NCBI GenBank assembly: GCA_009783295.1
Contig: WRHK01000010.1
Location: forward strand, 17,793 to 81,792
DNA: 64,000 nucleotides
Direction of reading: 5' to 3'
Source of the DNA: Promicromonosporaceae bacterium
GTDB lineage: Bacteria; Actinomycetota; Actinomycetes; Actinomycetales; Cellulomonadaceae
Shown piece after piece: positions 17,340 through 26,287 of the stretch (position 1 is the stretch's first letter; each line of letters starts with the position of its first letter). The position numbers were made by a program, and so were the translations under genes. The notes beneath the pieces are model-generated. The model was not told where the DNA came from. It did not search any database and worked only from the letters and a program-made list of their open reading frames with translations.

Positions 17340-18386
17340 GTGACCCTTCTGCCCGGCCTCGCACTCACCGCCCTCGCGACCGCTGCGCTGCTCGCCGCGT
17401 CCCAGCTCGCGCCCGCGGTCTCGCCGCTGGTGATCGCGCTGGTGCTCGGGGCCGTGGTCGGCACGCTGGGCGGGGCGTGGGTGCGCCGGTCGCCGTCGGA
17501 GCGCGAGCCCCGGTGGGCCCGGCTCGCGCCCGGCACCACCCTGGTGGCCAAGCGCGTGCTGCGCGTCGCCGTCGTGCTGCTGGGGCTGCGGCTGTCGGTG
17601 CCCGACGTGCTGGCGCTCGGGTGGCGCGGGCTGACCGTCGTGGTGGTGACCCTCGCCGCGACCTTCTTCGGCACGCAGTGGGCCGGGCGGCGCATGGGCG
17701 TGCCGCGCGAGGCGGCGCTGCTGGTGGGCACCGGTTTCGCTGTGTGCGGTGCCGCGGCCGTCTCGGCGATGGCCGGCGTGGTCGAGCGCACGCGGCCGGC
17801 CGGCGCGAAGGCGGCGCGCGAGTCGGCCGACGCCGTCGCCGCGGCGCTCGCCCTCGTGACCGTCTACGGCACGGTCGCGGTGTTCGTGCTGCCGCCGCTC
17901 GCTCGGGCGCTCGGGCTCGACGACGCGCGCGCCGGGCTGTGGATCGGCGCCTCGGTGCAGGAGGTCGCGCAGGTGGTCGCCGCGGCGGGTGCCGTGTCGT
18001 CGGCCGCGCTCGCGACGGCCACCGTCGCCAAGCTGGCGCGCGTCGCGCTGCTCGCCCCGCTGGTGGCCGGGACGGGGGCGGTGCGCGCACGCCGCACGGC
18101 CGCCGCACGGCTGCCCGGCGCCCGGCGCACGCCGCCCGTCCCGCTGTTCGTGCTCGGGTTCCTCGCGGCCGTCGCGGTGCGGTCGCTGGGCGTGCTGCCC
18201 GACGGCGTGATCGCGGGCGCCAACACGCTCACGACGGGCCTGTTCGTGGCCGCCATGTTCGCCCTGGGGCTGGGCGTGGACGTGCCCCGGCTGCTGCGCA
18301 CGGGGCGCCGCACGCTGCTGCTCGGCGCGGTGTCGGCACTCGTGGCGACCGGCGTCTCGCTCGCCGGGGTGCTGGTGCTGGCGTGA
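17340..18386 (+). CDS. YeiH family (UPF0324) putative sulfate exporter
   Basis: A 348-aa integral membrane protein with about ten hydrophobic helices: LALTALATAALLAASQLAP, VSPLVIALVLGAVVGTLGGAW, TLVAKRVLRVAVVLLGLRLS. The diagnostic GTGFAVCGAAAVSAM and GLWIGASVQEVAQVVAAAG segments are present. The GTG at 17340 is used because upstream sequence in the frame lacks a start and runs into the operator region. The name 'sulfate exporter' is a family label with limited experimental support. Expression is probably controlled by the divergent LysR protein. Confidence 0.85.
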   Translation: MTLLPGLALTALATAALLAASQLAPAVSPLVIALVLGAVVGTLGGAWVRRSPSEREPRWARLAPGTTLVAKRVLRVAVVLLGLRLSVPDVLALGWRGLTVVVVTLAATFFGTQWAGRRMGVPREAALLVGTGFAVCGAAAVSAMAGVVERTRPAGAKAARESADAVAAALALVTVYGTVAVFVLPPLARALGLDDARAGLWIGASVQEVAQVVAAAGAVSSAALATATVAKLARVALLAPLVAGTGAVRARRTAAARLPGARRTPPVPLFVLGFLAAVAVRSLGVLPDGVIAGANTLTTGLFVAAMFALGLGVDVPRLLRTGRRTLLLGAVSALVATGVSLAGVLVLA

Positions 18387-18393
18387 GCCCGCT

Positions 18394-19134
18394 CTAGAGG
18401 CCCAGCGCCTCCGGGAGGGCCTCGAGGCCGGCGATGCGGCGGGTGCGCGGGCCCTCGGCGAACGTGTTCGCGTGCACACCGTCGCGGCGCGTTCCCGGGC
18501 GGTCCAGCCAGATGCCGATGAGGCCGGCCTCGGCGGCCGCGCGCGCGTCGACGTCGGGCTCGTCGCCCACGTAGGCCGTGCGCGCCGGGTCGGTGCCCAG
18601 GCGGCGGCAGCCCTCGAGGAACACCTCCGGGCGGGGCTTCCCGTAGCCCAGCGTGTCGACACCCACGAGCACCGGCAGGCCCTCGACCTGGGCCGCGGCG
18701 AGCTTCGACTCCTGGAGCGCCACCCGGGCGTTCGTCACCACGCCGACGGGGATGCCCGCCTCGCGCAGCAGCTTGAGCGCGGGCGCGACGTCGTCGAACG
18801 CGCGCCACGCCCGCTCGAACGCACCCCAGAACACCTCGACCCAGGCCGGGTAGGACGCCTCGTCGACGGGCGGGCCGCCGAACGCCGCGTGGAGCTCGTC
18901 GGCGCGCAGGCGGCGCTGCTCGTCGAAGCCGAGCTCGCCGCGCGTGTAGGCGCGGTAGTGCCCGCGAGGGTCGCTGCGCCACAGCGCGAGCATCTCGGGC
19001 TCGCGTCCTGCGGGGACGTCCGGCATGAAGGCGCAGCGCACTGCGGCGACCGCCTCGCCGAAGCCGCCGGCGGTGTCGACCACCGTGTCGTCGACGTCGA
19101 ACAGGACGCCGTCGACGCGCCTCGGATCCGTCAT
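18394..19134 (-). CDS. HAD-superfamily hydrolase
   Basis: A 246-aa phosphatase-like protein. Motif I is VLFDVDDTVVDT (nucleophile and acid/base Asp); motif II Thr is in GVVTNAR; the lysine is in GYGKPRPEVF; motif IV is AYVGDEPDVDARAA. The helical cap lies at about residues 20-95. ATG 19134 has GGAG six bases upstream and the family-like N-terminus; ATG 19149 is the longer alternative. It follows gltX closely and is convergent with the YeiH gene. The substrate is unknown. Confidence 0.85.
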   Translation of the reverse strand: MTDPRRVDGVLFDVDDTVVDTAGGFGEAVAAVRCAFMPDVPAGREPEMLALWRSDPRGHYRAYTRGELGFDEQRRLRADELHAAFGGPPVDEASYPAWVEVFWGAFERAWRAFDDVAPALKLLREAGIPVGVVTNARVALQESKLAAAQVEGLPVLVGVDTLGYGKPRPEVFLEGCRRLGTDPARTAYVGDEPDVDARAAAEAGLIGIWLDRPGTRRDGVHANTFAEGPRTRRIAGLEALPEALGL

Positions 19135-19156
19135 CGTGGGCTCCGCCATCCGGAGC

Positions 19157-20587
19157 TCAGGCGGCCAGGCGGGCGATGGCGGCGTCGACCCGGGCGAGCG
19201 TCTTCTCCCGGCCCAGCACCTGCAGCGACTCGAACAGCGGCAGGCCCACCGTGCGGCCCGTGACCGCGACGCGCACCGGCGCCTGCGCCTTGCCGAGCTT
19301 GAGGCCGTGCTTCTCGCCGACGGCGGTCACGGTGTCCTTGAGCGGCTCCGCCTCCCACGGCTCGAGGGCCGCGAGCGCCTCGCGGGCGTCGGCCAGCAGG
19401 GCGGCTGCGGGCTCCTTCATAGCGCGCGCCCACGACTGCTCGTCGTCGACGGGGGTGTCGAGGAACAGGAAGTCGACGTTTTCGGTGATCTCGGCGAGCG
19501 TCGCGACGCGCGTCTGGGCGAGGGGCGCGACGGCGGCGAACGCCGCGGCGTCGAACTGCTCCTCCGCCCAGGGCGCGTGCGGGGCGTGCAGCCACGGGCC
19601 GACGGCGGCGGTGAACCCGGCGACGTCCATCGCGCGGATGTACTCACCGTTGAACGCCGTGAGCTTCTTGATGTCGAAGAACGCGGACGACGAGTTCACG
19701 TCGGCGATGTCGAAGCGCTCGACGAGCGTCTCGAACGGGAGGATCTCCTCGTCGTTGCCCGGCGCCCAGCCCAGCAGCATGAGGTAGTTGACCATCGCGT
19801 CCGGGAGGATGCCGTCGGCCAGGTAGTCCTCGAGGGCCACCTTGTCGCGGCGCTTGGACAGCTTCTGCCGCTTCTCGTTGACGATCACCGGCAGGTGCGC
19901 CCACGTGGGCGGCGTCGCGCCGAGGGCCTCCCACAGCAGCTGCTGCTTGGGCGTGTTGGGCAGGTGTTCCTCGCCGCGGATGACGTGCGTGATGCGCTCG
20001 TCCATGTCGTCGACGACGTTGGCGAGCAGGAACACGGGCGAGCCGTCGCCGCGCGCGACGACGAAGTCCTCGATCGCGCTGTTCGGGAACGTCGGGTTGC
20101 CGCGGATCAGGTCGACGACGCTGGTCTCGCCCTCGTCGGGGGTGCGGAAGCGCAGGGCGCGGCCGGGCTCGTAGGCGAGGCCGCGGTCGCGGCAGAAGCC
20201 GTCGTAGCCGGTCTGGGCGTTGCCGGTGCGGGCCGCGACGTCGTCGCGCGTGCAGTCGCAGTAGTAGGCGCGGCCGGCCGCGAACAGCTGGGCGGCGGCG
20301 TCGGTGTGCAGCGCGACGTTCAGCGACTGGAAGTACGGGCCCTCGAACGTCGGGTCCTGCTCGTGCATGCCGAGCGACGCCATGGCGCTGAGGATGCCTT
20401 CGGTCCACTCCGGCTTGTTGCGGGCCGCGTCGGTGTCCTCGATGCGGAGCACGAAGGTGCCGCCCGTGTGCTTGGCCACCGCCCAGTTGAACAGGGCGGA
20501 CCGCGCGCCGCCGACGTGGAACATCCCCGTGGGCGAGGGAGCGAAGCGGACGCGGACGTCGGACGAGCCGGCAGCAGGAAGAGTCAC
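19157..20587 (-). CDS. gltX: Glutamyl-tRNA synthetase
   Basis: A 476-aa class I aminoacyl-tRNA synthetase. The HIGH-type signature is [21 protein letters not shown], zinc-like cysteines lie in YYCDCTRDD, and the KMSKS equivalent is KLSKRRDKV. Actinobacteria usually lack GlnRS, so this enzyme would also charge tRNA-Gln with Glu for GatCAB to amidate; tRNA-Gln, tRNA-Glu and gatCAB all lie in the window. It starts at GTG seven bases after TACGCT (leaderless type). A palindromic repeat lies just upstream. Confidence 0.96.
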   Translation of the reverse strand: MTLPAAGSSDVRVRFAPSPTGMFHVGGARSALFNWAVAKHTGGTFVLRIEDTDAARNKPEWTEGILSAMASLGMHEQDPTFEGPYFQSLNVALHTDAAAQLFAAGRAYYCDCTRDDVAARTGNAQTGYDGFCRDRGLAYEPGRALRFRTPDEGETSVVDLIRGNPTFPNSAIEDFVVARGDGSPVFLLANVVDDMDERITHVIRGEEHLPNTPKQQLLWEALGATPPTWAHLPVIVNEKRQKLSKRRDKVALEDYLADGILPDAMVNYLMLLGWAPGNDEEILPFETLVERFDIADVNSSSAFFDIKKLTAFNGEYIRAMDVAGFTAAVGPWLHAPHAPWAEEQFDAAAFAAVAPLAQTRVATLAEITENVDFLFLDTPVDDEQSWARAMKEPAAALLADAREALAALEPWEAEPLKDTVTAVGEKHGLKLGKAQAPVRVAVTGRTVGLPLFESLQVLGREKTLARVDAAIARLAA

Positions 20588-20594
20588 GCGGCCA

Positions 20595-20600
20595 AGCGTA
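20595..20600 (-). promoter_or_regulatory. Leaderless-type -10 box of gltX
   Basis: TACGCT, seven bases, then the GTG start. Confidence 0.55.
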
Positions 20601-20632
20601 GTTGGCGGCGCGGGGCGGGCGGGGCGGGCCGT

Positions 20633-20698
20633 CGGGTCGAGGCTTCCGGCTCGGGTCGAGGCCCCGAGCCCTCGACCCCAACGCGAACCCTCGACCCG
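20633..20698. repeat. Long palindromic intergenic repeat, copy 2
   Basis: Outer arms CGGGTCGAGG / CCTCGACCCG perfect over 10 bp; inner arms GGGTCGAGG / CCTCGACCC perfect over 9 bp. Same four-box order as copy 1. It lies between a broken nuclease-like gene and gltX. Confidence 0.8.
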
Positions 20699-20732
20699 CC
20701 CGCGCTCCGGCCCGTCACAGGCGCCCGCCCCG

Positions 20733-21686
20733 TCATGCCCGCCCCGGCGGCGACCACGGCGGGAGTGCCGGTAGGCGCCGGTCCGGGCGGAGTGCCGCGC
20801 GCACGTCCGCCGGGAACCGCGCCGTCAGCCGCGCGACCACGAGGTCGGGCCGGCGCGCGTCCGTCGCCATGAACCGCACGGGCCGAACGCCCAGCGCCTC
20901 GGCGATCGCGTCCTCTCGGCGCTTCTCGGCGACGAGTGCCCTCCGCCCGTCGTACCCGGCGCCGAACGCGCCGTCCGTGTACTTGACCGCGCCGTCGAAC
21001 TCGGCGAGCACGCCGTACGCCGGCCAGGCGAGGTCCACCCGCATCGGGCCGAGGTGCGTCTCGACGGGGAGCTGCGTCGTCGCCGCGGGCAGCCCCGCCC
21101 GGAGCGCCACGTAGCGCAGCCACGTCTCCCACTCGGACTCCGCGCCCCGGTCGGCAAGGCCGAGCAGCGTCGCCGCACGCGCGCGCCCGTTGCGCTGCCG
21201 CCGGTCGGCGAGCTCCGCCAGGGCGGCCGCGCGGTCGAGCCCGGCGGCGAGCGCCGAGTCGGCCACCACCAGGCCGTCCAGAGGCGGGAGCCACGTCAGG
21301 CAGTCGAGCACCGTCTGCTCGAGCGTCGTCACGGGCAGCCCGTCGATCGAGACGGACGACGCCGGCAGGCCCCGGTGGCGTGCGATGTCGGCTTAGCTGT
21401 CCCCGGCACAGCGGGACGCCTGGCGCACGTGGGTCTGGGTGGGCGGCGCCCACAGGCGCAGGTTCCACAGCAGCGCGGCGCTCGGTCCGGCCAGGACGTG
21501 GTTCGTCCGGAGGGCGGAGTGGACGGCTCGGATCCGATCGCGCTCCCTCGCCCGCCACGCGTCGGCGCCATCGGCGTCGGACCTCGCGAGGTAGGCGCCG
21601 CGTCGCAGGCGCACCAGGGCGCCGTCGGCCACGCCGCGGCGCAGCGACGTGGGGTCGTGGTCGGCGGCGAGAAGGAGTCGGTTCAC
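20733..21686 (-). pseudogene. AbiEi-like N-domain plus DUF559-type endonuclease, interrupted by an in-frame TAA
   Basis: Two ORF-track pieces (21393-21686 and 20733-21332) are in the same frame, separated by one TAA at 21393-21395. Read through, they make a 317-codon protein. The N-terminal 100 residues are winged-helix-like (LRRGVADGALVRLRRGAYL), as in AbiEi-type antitoxin/DUF559 proteins. The C-terminus is a very-short-patch-repair-like nuclease fold (ESEWETWLR, MRVDLAWP, AEFDGAVKY, EKRREDAI). After the stop, codons continue with family-like sequence (SVSIDGLPVTTLEQTVLDC), so the lesion is a point nonsense change, not decay. Either a recent pseudogene, a sequencing error, or a protein restarting at GTG 21332. 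Confidence 0.75.
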
Positions 21687-21746
21687 GCCGCGAAGCCCGG
21701 CGCAGGCGCCCGGCCCGCCGCGGGGGTGCTGTGGACAAGGCGAGCC

Positions 21747-21808
21747 GGTCGAGGCTTCCCGTCCGGGTCGAGGCCCGAAGCCCTCGACTCGTGCCCGAAA
21801 CCTCGACC
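21747..21808. repeat. Long palindromic intergenic repeat, copy 3
   Basis: Outer arms GGTCGAGG / CCTCGACC perfect; inner arms CGGGTCGAGG against CCTCGACTCG with one mismatch. The most diverged of the three copies, between the methyltransferase stop and the interrupted gene. Confidence 0.75.
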
Positions 21809-21837
21809 CGCCGCCCGCCGCCGCCCCGCCGCCCCCG

Positions 21838-22482
21838 TCACCCCCGCTGCAGCACCGCCAGCCGCCACACGCCGCCCCGCTCCGTGCGCGTCACGCTGAA
21901 GCCCTGCGCCTCCAGCGCGCCGAGCAGCTCGCGCTCCGGGTGGATGTGGAAGCGCCAGTCGCTGCGCCGCCACCGGCCCACGAGCGCCATGCCCCGCGCC
22001 CCGGCGCGCAGCCACCAGGCGTCGCGCGGGTACCTGAGCACCACGTGCCGTCGCGCCAGGCCGCCCGCCACGGCCAGCAGGCGGCCGGCGTCGGCGTAGC
22101 AGCACACCACCTTCATGAGCGTGACGACGTCGGCGGGCCCGGCGAGCTCCGGGTGGGCGGCGACGTCGCCGATCACGCGCCGCGACCGCTCGCCGAGCCC
22201 CGCCTCGGCCAGCAACGACGCGGCGGCGGCGTCGTACCCCGGGGACATGTCGACACTGGTCGCTTCACCCATGCCGGCGCGCAGCAGCTCGAGGCCGAGG
22301 TCGCCGATGCCGGCGCCGACGTCGAGCACGCTGTCCCCGCCGATGGTGCCGTCGCGGTACAGGTCGACCACGCGCTGCGGGTCCCAGGTCAGGCCCGACT
22401 TCCGGTACCGCGCGGCGTCCAGGCGCGCCTGGCGGCCCGTGAAGACCCGGTCGTAGCCCTGGGGCTCGCAGCAGGCGTCCAC
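21838..22482 (-). CDS. SAM-dependent methyltransferase
   Basis: A 214-aa class I methyltransferase. The SAM loop is SVLDVGAGIGDLGLELLRAG at about residues 50-69, with the acidic residue in TSVDMSPGYD. It opens with MDACCEPQGYDRVFTGRQARLDAARYRKSGL; the two adjacent cysteines are unusual. It starts at GTG only seven bases after the GH30 stop, so it is probably in the same transcript although the functions seem unrelated. The substrate is unknown; magnesium-protoporphyrin-like methyltransferases are one distant possibility. Confidence 0.8.
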   Translation of the reverse strand: MDACCEPQGYDRVFTGRQARLDAARYRKSGLTWDPQRVVDLYRDGTIGGDSVLDVGAGIGDLGLELLRAGMGEATSVDMSPGYDAAAASLLAEAGLGERSRRVIGDVAAHPELAGPADVVTLMKVVCCYADAGRLLAVAGGLARRHVVLRYPRDAWWLRAGARGMALVGRWRRSDWRFHIHPERELLGALEAQGFSVTRTERGGVWRLAVLQRG

Positions 22483-22489
22483 GGGCGGC

Positions 22490-24421
22490 TCAGCGGTAGA
22501 GCCGCAGGTCGGCCACGCTCCACCACGAGCCCGCGGTGCCGGTCTGGGTGACGCGCAGGTACCGCGCGGTCACCTGGCCGACGTCGATCGTCGTGAGCTG
22601 ACCGGTGGGGGTGCCTGTGGCGACGGTGCTCCAGGCGGTGCCGTCCTTGCTCACCTCGACGCGGTAGCCGCGGGCGTAGTCGCCGACGTTGCCGCCGGCG
22701 TCGAGCGCGACCTGGTCGAAGTGCGTCGCACGGCCGAGGTCCACCTGGATCTGCTGGCCGGGCGTCTGGGCGGCGTCGGAGGTCCAGCGGGTCGAGGCGT
22801 CGCCGTCGACGATGGCCGCGGGATCGGTGCCCGTGCTCGCCGTCGCCGTCGCGCCGGACAGGTCGAGCAGCGTGCGGTCGTCGCGGAGCCGGGACGACGC
22901 CGGCCACACGAACGTGGCGAGCGCCCCGCCGGGCAGCTCGTACTCGAACCGCTGCCCGCCCACGGCGACCGCGAACGACCGCGGGTCGTCGTTCTCGTTG
23001 TGCACCACCAGCGCGGTGGACCCGTCGGGGTTGCGGAAGGCGACGTCCATGATCTGGCCGTTCCAGCCCGTGGTGCCGAACGACGTCGACGCGATCCGCA
23101 CGGCGCCGGGCTTCACGAACTTCGCGAGGTGGCCGATCGTGAAGTACTGCGCGTCCTCGCGCACGGTGCCGTCGGGCAGCAGCGTGAGCAGACCGTCGCA
23201 CGTGTCGCAGCCGCCCAGGTGCGGGCCGCTGTCCTCGCGCAGCATGACGTTCCAGTTCACGACCGACTTGGCCCAGTTGCGCGTCGTGCCGATCTCGAGC
23301 GTCCTCGCGTGCCACGTGAGGGTGCCACGGAAGGTCTGGTCGGGCGTGTCGCCGGCGCCGTGCGAGCCGGAGCACTCGGTGAACCAGATGCCCTTGCTCG
23401 GGTACTGGTCGTGGAGCACGGTCTGGGCGCTGGGGTCGCCGTAGTAGCAGTGGTAGGCGGTGCCGGCCACCCACTTCGCGGCGCTGCTGGCCAGCACCTC
23501 GTACGGGTAGTCGGTCTCCGGGTCCTCGCCCGGAGGCGTGTTCGCGATGTCGTTGGGGTGCTCGGACCAGTTGTGGTCGAACGCCAGGATCCGGGTGTGC
23601 GGCGAGGCCTCGCGCAGCTTCGGCCCGAGGGCGTTGATGACCGCCACCTCCGTCGCCGGTGGCATGTCCGTGCCCGGGTAGCCCGACGGCGTGCGGTTCT
23701 GCGGCTCGTTCTGCACCGACAGGTAGTCGATCGGCACCCCCGCGGCCGCGTACGCCTGGACGAACCGCACCAGGTAGCGCGCGTAGGCGTCGACTGTCGC
23801 CGGGTCGTCCTTGAGCCGGCCGCCGATCAGCGAGTCGGTCGTCTTCATCCAGGCCGGCGGGCTCCACGGCGTCGCCATGACGGTGAGGCTCGGGTTCAGC
23901 GCCTTCGCCTGCCGCAGCAGGGGCAGGATCTGGGCCTGGTCGTGCGCGATGGAGAAGTGCGCCAGCGGCATGTCCGTCTGGCCCGGTGCGACGTCGTCGT
24001 ATGTCCAGTGCGTGGCCGCTGCCGTGAAGTCGCTCGAGCCGACCGGCTGGCGCAGGAAGCTCACGCCGATGCCGGCCTGCGGGTCGAACAGCGACCGCAT
24101 GACCTGGTCGCGCTGCGCCGCCGGCATCGGGGCGATCAGGCTCGCCGAGGAGTCCGTGATCGACCCCCCGAAGCCGTCCATCGCCTGGTACGTCGTGCCC
24201 GGGTCGACCTCGATGGTCGGCAGGTCCGACGTGCCCGGCGTGAACGTCACCGGCGCTCGCTGGTGCAGCAGCTCGGCGCGGTCCGGCGTCGTGACCCAGA
24301 CCTGGGCCTGCGGTGGACCGCCGGGCTGCGGGCCGGCGGCGGCCGCCGCCATCGCGGGCATCGTCAGCGCCGCGGCAAGACAGCCTGCGGCGGCACCGGC
24401 CAGGGCACGGTTGCGGGTCAT
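22490..24421 (-). CDS. Secreted GH30 glycosidase with C-terminal F5/8-type (CBM32-like) domain
   Basis: A 643-aa secreted enzyme. A Sec signal covers residues 1-29 (ALAGAAAGCLAAALTMPAMAAAAA). The GH30 barrel runs to about residue 400: YQAMDGFGGSITDSSA, the acid/base Glu in LSVQNEPQNR and the nucleophile Glu in WFTECSGSHG. A GH30 beta-sandwich follows (ALVVHNENDDPRSFAVAVGG). Residues about 505-643 are a discoidin-like sugar-binding domain (VDGDASTRWTSDAAQTPGQQIQVDLG). Family members include glucosylceramidases and beta-1,6-glucanases; specificity cannot be resolved. GAGGGAG precedes the ATG. TTGCCT-N16-TAGCGT further upstream is a plausible promoter. Confidence 0.92.
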   Translation of the reverse strand: MTRNRALAGAAAGCLAAALTMPAMAAAAAGPQPGGPPQAQVWVTTPDRAELLHQRAPVTFTPGTSDLPTIEVDPGTTYQAMDGFGGSITDSSASLIAPMPAAQRDQVMRSLFDPQAGIGVSFLRQPVGSSDFTAAATHWTYDDVAPGQTDMPLAHFSIAHDQAQILPLLRQAKALNPSLTVMATPWSPPAWMKTTDSLIGGRLKDDPATVDAYARYLVRFVQAYAAAGVPIDYLSVQNEPQNRTPSGYPGTDMPPATEVAVINALGPKLREASPHTRILAFDHNWSEHPNDIANTPPGEDPETDYPYEVLASSAAKWVAGTAYHCYYGDPSAQTVLHDQYPSKGIWFTECSGSHGAGDTPDQTFRGTLTWHARTLEIGTTRNWAKSVVNWNVMLREDSGPHLGGCDTCDGLLTLLPDGTVREDAQYFTIGHLAKFVKPGAVRIASTSFGTTGWNGQIMDVAFRNPDGSTALVVHNENDDPRSFAVAVGGQRFEYELPGGALATFVWPASSRLRDDRTLLDLSGATATASTGTDPAAIVDGDASTRWTSDAAQTPGQQIQVDLGRATHFDQVALDAGGNVGDYARGYRVEVSKDGTAWSTVATGTPTGQLTTIDVGQVTARYLRVTQTGTAGSWWSVADLRLYR

Positions 24422-24460
24422 GGCGCACTCCCTCGTCGTCGAGCGGTGGGTCCGCGGGGG

Positions 24461-24488
24461 ACGCTACCCGCTTCGACGACGCAGGCAA
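24461..24488 (-). promoter_or_regulatory. Candidate promoter of the GH30 gene
   Basis: Minus strand TTGCCT (24488-24483), 16 bases, TAGCGT (24466-24461), about 40 bases before the ATG, leaving room for the GAGGGAG ribosome site. Confidence 0.4.
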
Positions 24489-24495
24489 GCGGGCG

Positions 24496-25278
24496 TCAGC
24501 GGCGGCGCAGCACCGGGTTGCTCATCGCGCCGATGCCCTCGACCTCCACCTCCATGCGGTCGCCGTGGTCCACGCGGCCCACGCCCGCGGGCGTGCCGGT
24601 CAGGATCACGTCGCCGGGCAGCAGCGTCATCGCCTCGGAGATGTAGGAGATGAGGAACGGGACGTCGAAGACGAGGTCGCGCGTGCGGCCGTCCTGCTTG
24701 AGCTCGCCGTTGACGCGCGAGCGCACGGCGAGGTCCTCGGGGTCGACGTCGGTGTCGATCCACGGGCCCAGCGGGCACGACGTGTCGAAGCCCTTGGCGC
24801 GGGCCCACTGGCCGTCGGTGCGCTGGGCGTCGCGGGCGGTGACGTCGTTGGCGACGGTGTAGCCGAGCACGTACGACAGGGCCGACTCGGGCGTGACGTC
24901 CTTGCAGACCTTGCTGATGACGACGGCGAGCTCGGCCTCGTAGGAGACCTCCTGCGTCCAGTCGGGCAGCACCACCAGGTCGTCGGGCCCGACGACGGCG
25001 GTGTTGGGCTTGAAGAACAGCATCGGCGACGTGGGCAGCTCGTTGCCCATCTCGGCGGCGTGGTCGGCGTAGTTGCGCCCGACGCACACCACCTTGGAGC
25101 GCGGGATCACGGGCGCGAGCAGGCGGACGCCGTCGCCCAGCTCGACGCGCTCCCCCGTCGGCATCGCCGGCATGTAGAGGGGGTCACCGCCCAGCACGGC
25201 CAGGTAGGTGCGGTCGCCCTCCTGCTGGACGAGGGCGAAGCGGGGGTCGTCTCCGGTGGTGAATCTCGCGATGCGCAC
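24496..25278 (-). CDS. Fumarylacetoacetate hydrolase family protein
   Basis: A 260-aa FAH-fold enzyme: VVCVGRNYADHAAEMGNELP, then the metal-binding EVSYEAELAVVISK, followed by VANDVTARDAQ, KGFDTSCPLGPW and VILTGTPAGVG. These belong to the YcgM/FahA-like group acting on 2-oxo acids or acylpyruvates. It starts at GTG six bases after TAAGGT, so it is likely leaderless. In many actinobacteria a FAH gene sits close to gltX; here a GH30 gene, a methyltransferase and a broken gene lie between them. Confidence 0.9.
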   Translation of the reverse strand: MRIARFTTGDDPRFALVQQEGDRTYLAVLGGDPLYMPAMPTGERVELGDGVRLLAPVIPRSKVVCVGRNYADHAAEMGNELPTSPMLFFKPNTAVVGPDDLVVLPDWTQEVSYEAELAVVISKVCKDVTPESALSYVLGYTVANDVTARDAQRTDGQWARAKGFDTSCPLGPWIDTDVDPEDLAVRSRVNGELKQDGRTRDLVFDVPFLISYISEAMTLLPGDVILTGTPAGVGRVDHGDRMEVEVEGIGAMSNPVLRRR

Positions 25279-25284
25279 GCGCCC

Positions 25285-25290
25285 ACCTTA
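25285..25290 (-). promoter_or_regulatory. Leaderless-type -10 box of the FAH gene
   Basis: TAAGGT, GGGCGC, then GTG. The box sits in the nine-base gap after the upstream methyltransferase stop. Confidence 0.55.
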
Positions 25291-26208
25291 GACGCGGGCG
25301 AGCACCTCACCGTGAAGGATGGCGAACCAGCCGTCGGGCGCCTGGGCCCACGCCAGCCAGTCCTGCGCGAGCTGCTCGAGGGCGACGTCGTCGGCCAGGC
25401 CGGACTCGCGCGCCTGGACCGCGAAGTTGGAGGCGACGCAGCGCTCGGCCCACACCTGGCCCCACCACTGGCGGTCGGTGGGCGTGGCGTAGCACCACGA
25501 CGACGCCGACGGCACCAGGTGCGCGACGTCGAACCCGGCCTGCTGCACCCAGGAGAACAGGCGGCGGCCGGCGTCGGGCTCGAACCCGTACGCGTGCGTG
25601 ACCTCGTGGTAGAGCGTGTTCCACTCCTCCAGGCCCGCCGACTCGGGGTACCAGGCCATGGCGGCGTAGTCGGCGTCGCGGACGGCGACCAGCCCGCCCG
25701 GCTTGGCGACGCGGCGCATCTCGCGCAGCGCGCCCACGGGGTCGGACAGGTGCTGCAGCAGCTGGTGGGCGTAGACGACGTCGAACGTGTCGTCCTCGAA
25801 CGGCAGCTCGTAGGCGTTGGCCTCCTCGAACCGCACGTTGTCGTAGCCGAGGGCGTGCTCGCGGGCCGCCTCGAGCACCTGGGGCGCGGCGTCGACGCCC
25901 ACGACGTGGCCGCCGGCCAGCACGCGGGCCAGGTCGACGGTCACGGTGCCGGGCCCGCAGCCGACGTCGAGCAGCGACATGTCGTCGCGCAGGTGCGGCA
26001 GCAGGAACCCGGCGGAGTTCTGCGCGGTGCGGGCGCGGTGCGCGCGCAGCACGGACTCGTGGTGGCCGTGCGTGTAGGACTCGGACTCCTTGCTCGGCAC
26101 GGTGTGGTGCGAGCTGGGCGCCTCGATCGCGTCGGTGAGATCGGCGCCGGCGGGCGCCTCGGAGGTGCGCTCGGGCGCGCCGGCGGGGAGCCAGGTCTGG
26201 TCGCTCAT
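25288..26208 (-). CDS. Class I SAM-dependent methyltransferase (UbiE-like)
   Basis: A 306-aa methyltransferase: SAM loop SLLDVGCGPGTVTVDLAR at about residues 79-96, GVDAAPQVLEAAR, YELPFEDDTFDVVYAHQLLQHL and EMRRVAKPGGLVAVRDADY. A 45-residue polar leader precedes SYTHGHHESVLRAHRARTAQNSA. C-terminal residues are Trp-rich (WGQVWAERCVASNFA). The start is ATG, six bases after TAGCGT. The small-molecule substrate cannot be named. Its stop is nine bases before the FAH gene. Confidence 0.87.
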   Translation of the reverse strand: MSDQTWLPAGAPERTSEAPAGADLTDAIEAPSSHHTVPSKESESYTHGHHESVLRAHRARTAQNSAGFLLPHLRDDMSLLDVGCGPGTVTVDLARVLAGGHVVGVDAAPQVLEAAREHALGYDNVRFEEANAYELPFEDDTFDVVYAHQLLQHLSDPVGALREMRRVAKPGGLVAVRDADYAAMAWYPESAGLEEWNTLYHEVTHAYGFEPDAGRRLFSWVQQAGFDVAHLVPSASSWCYATPTDRQWWGQVWAERCVASNFAVQARESGLADDVALEQLAQDWLAWAQAPDGWFAILHGEVLARV

Positions 26209-26214
26209 GGCTCC

Positions 26215-26220
26215 ACGCTA
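26215..26220 (-). promoter_or_regulatory. Leaderless-type -10 box of the UbiE-like gene
   Basis: TAGCGT, GGAGCC, then ATG. Confidence 0.6.
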
Positions 26221-26258
26221 GACGGCCGCGCGCGGCGTCTCACCCGGGGTCCCACGGT

Positions 26259-26277
26259 GCGGACGGATCACGTCCGC
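26259..26277 (-). terminator. Hairpin after the PhzF-family gene
   Basis: GCGGACG and CGTCCGC pair around a five-base loop, ten bases after the stop of the PhzF gene. No T-tract. Confidence 0.45.
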
Positions 26278-26287
26278 CCTGGCCCGC

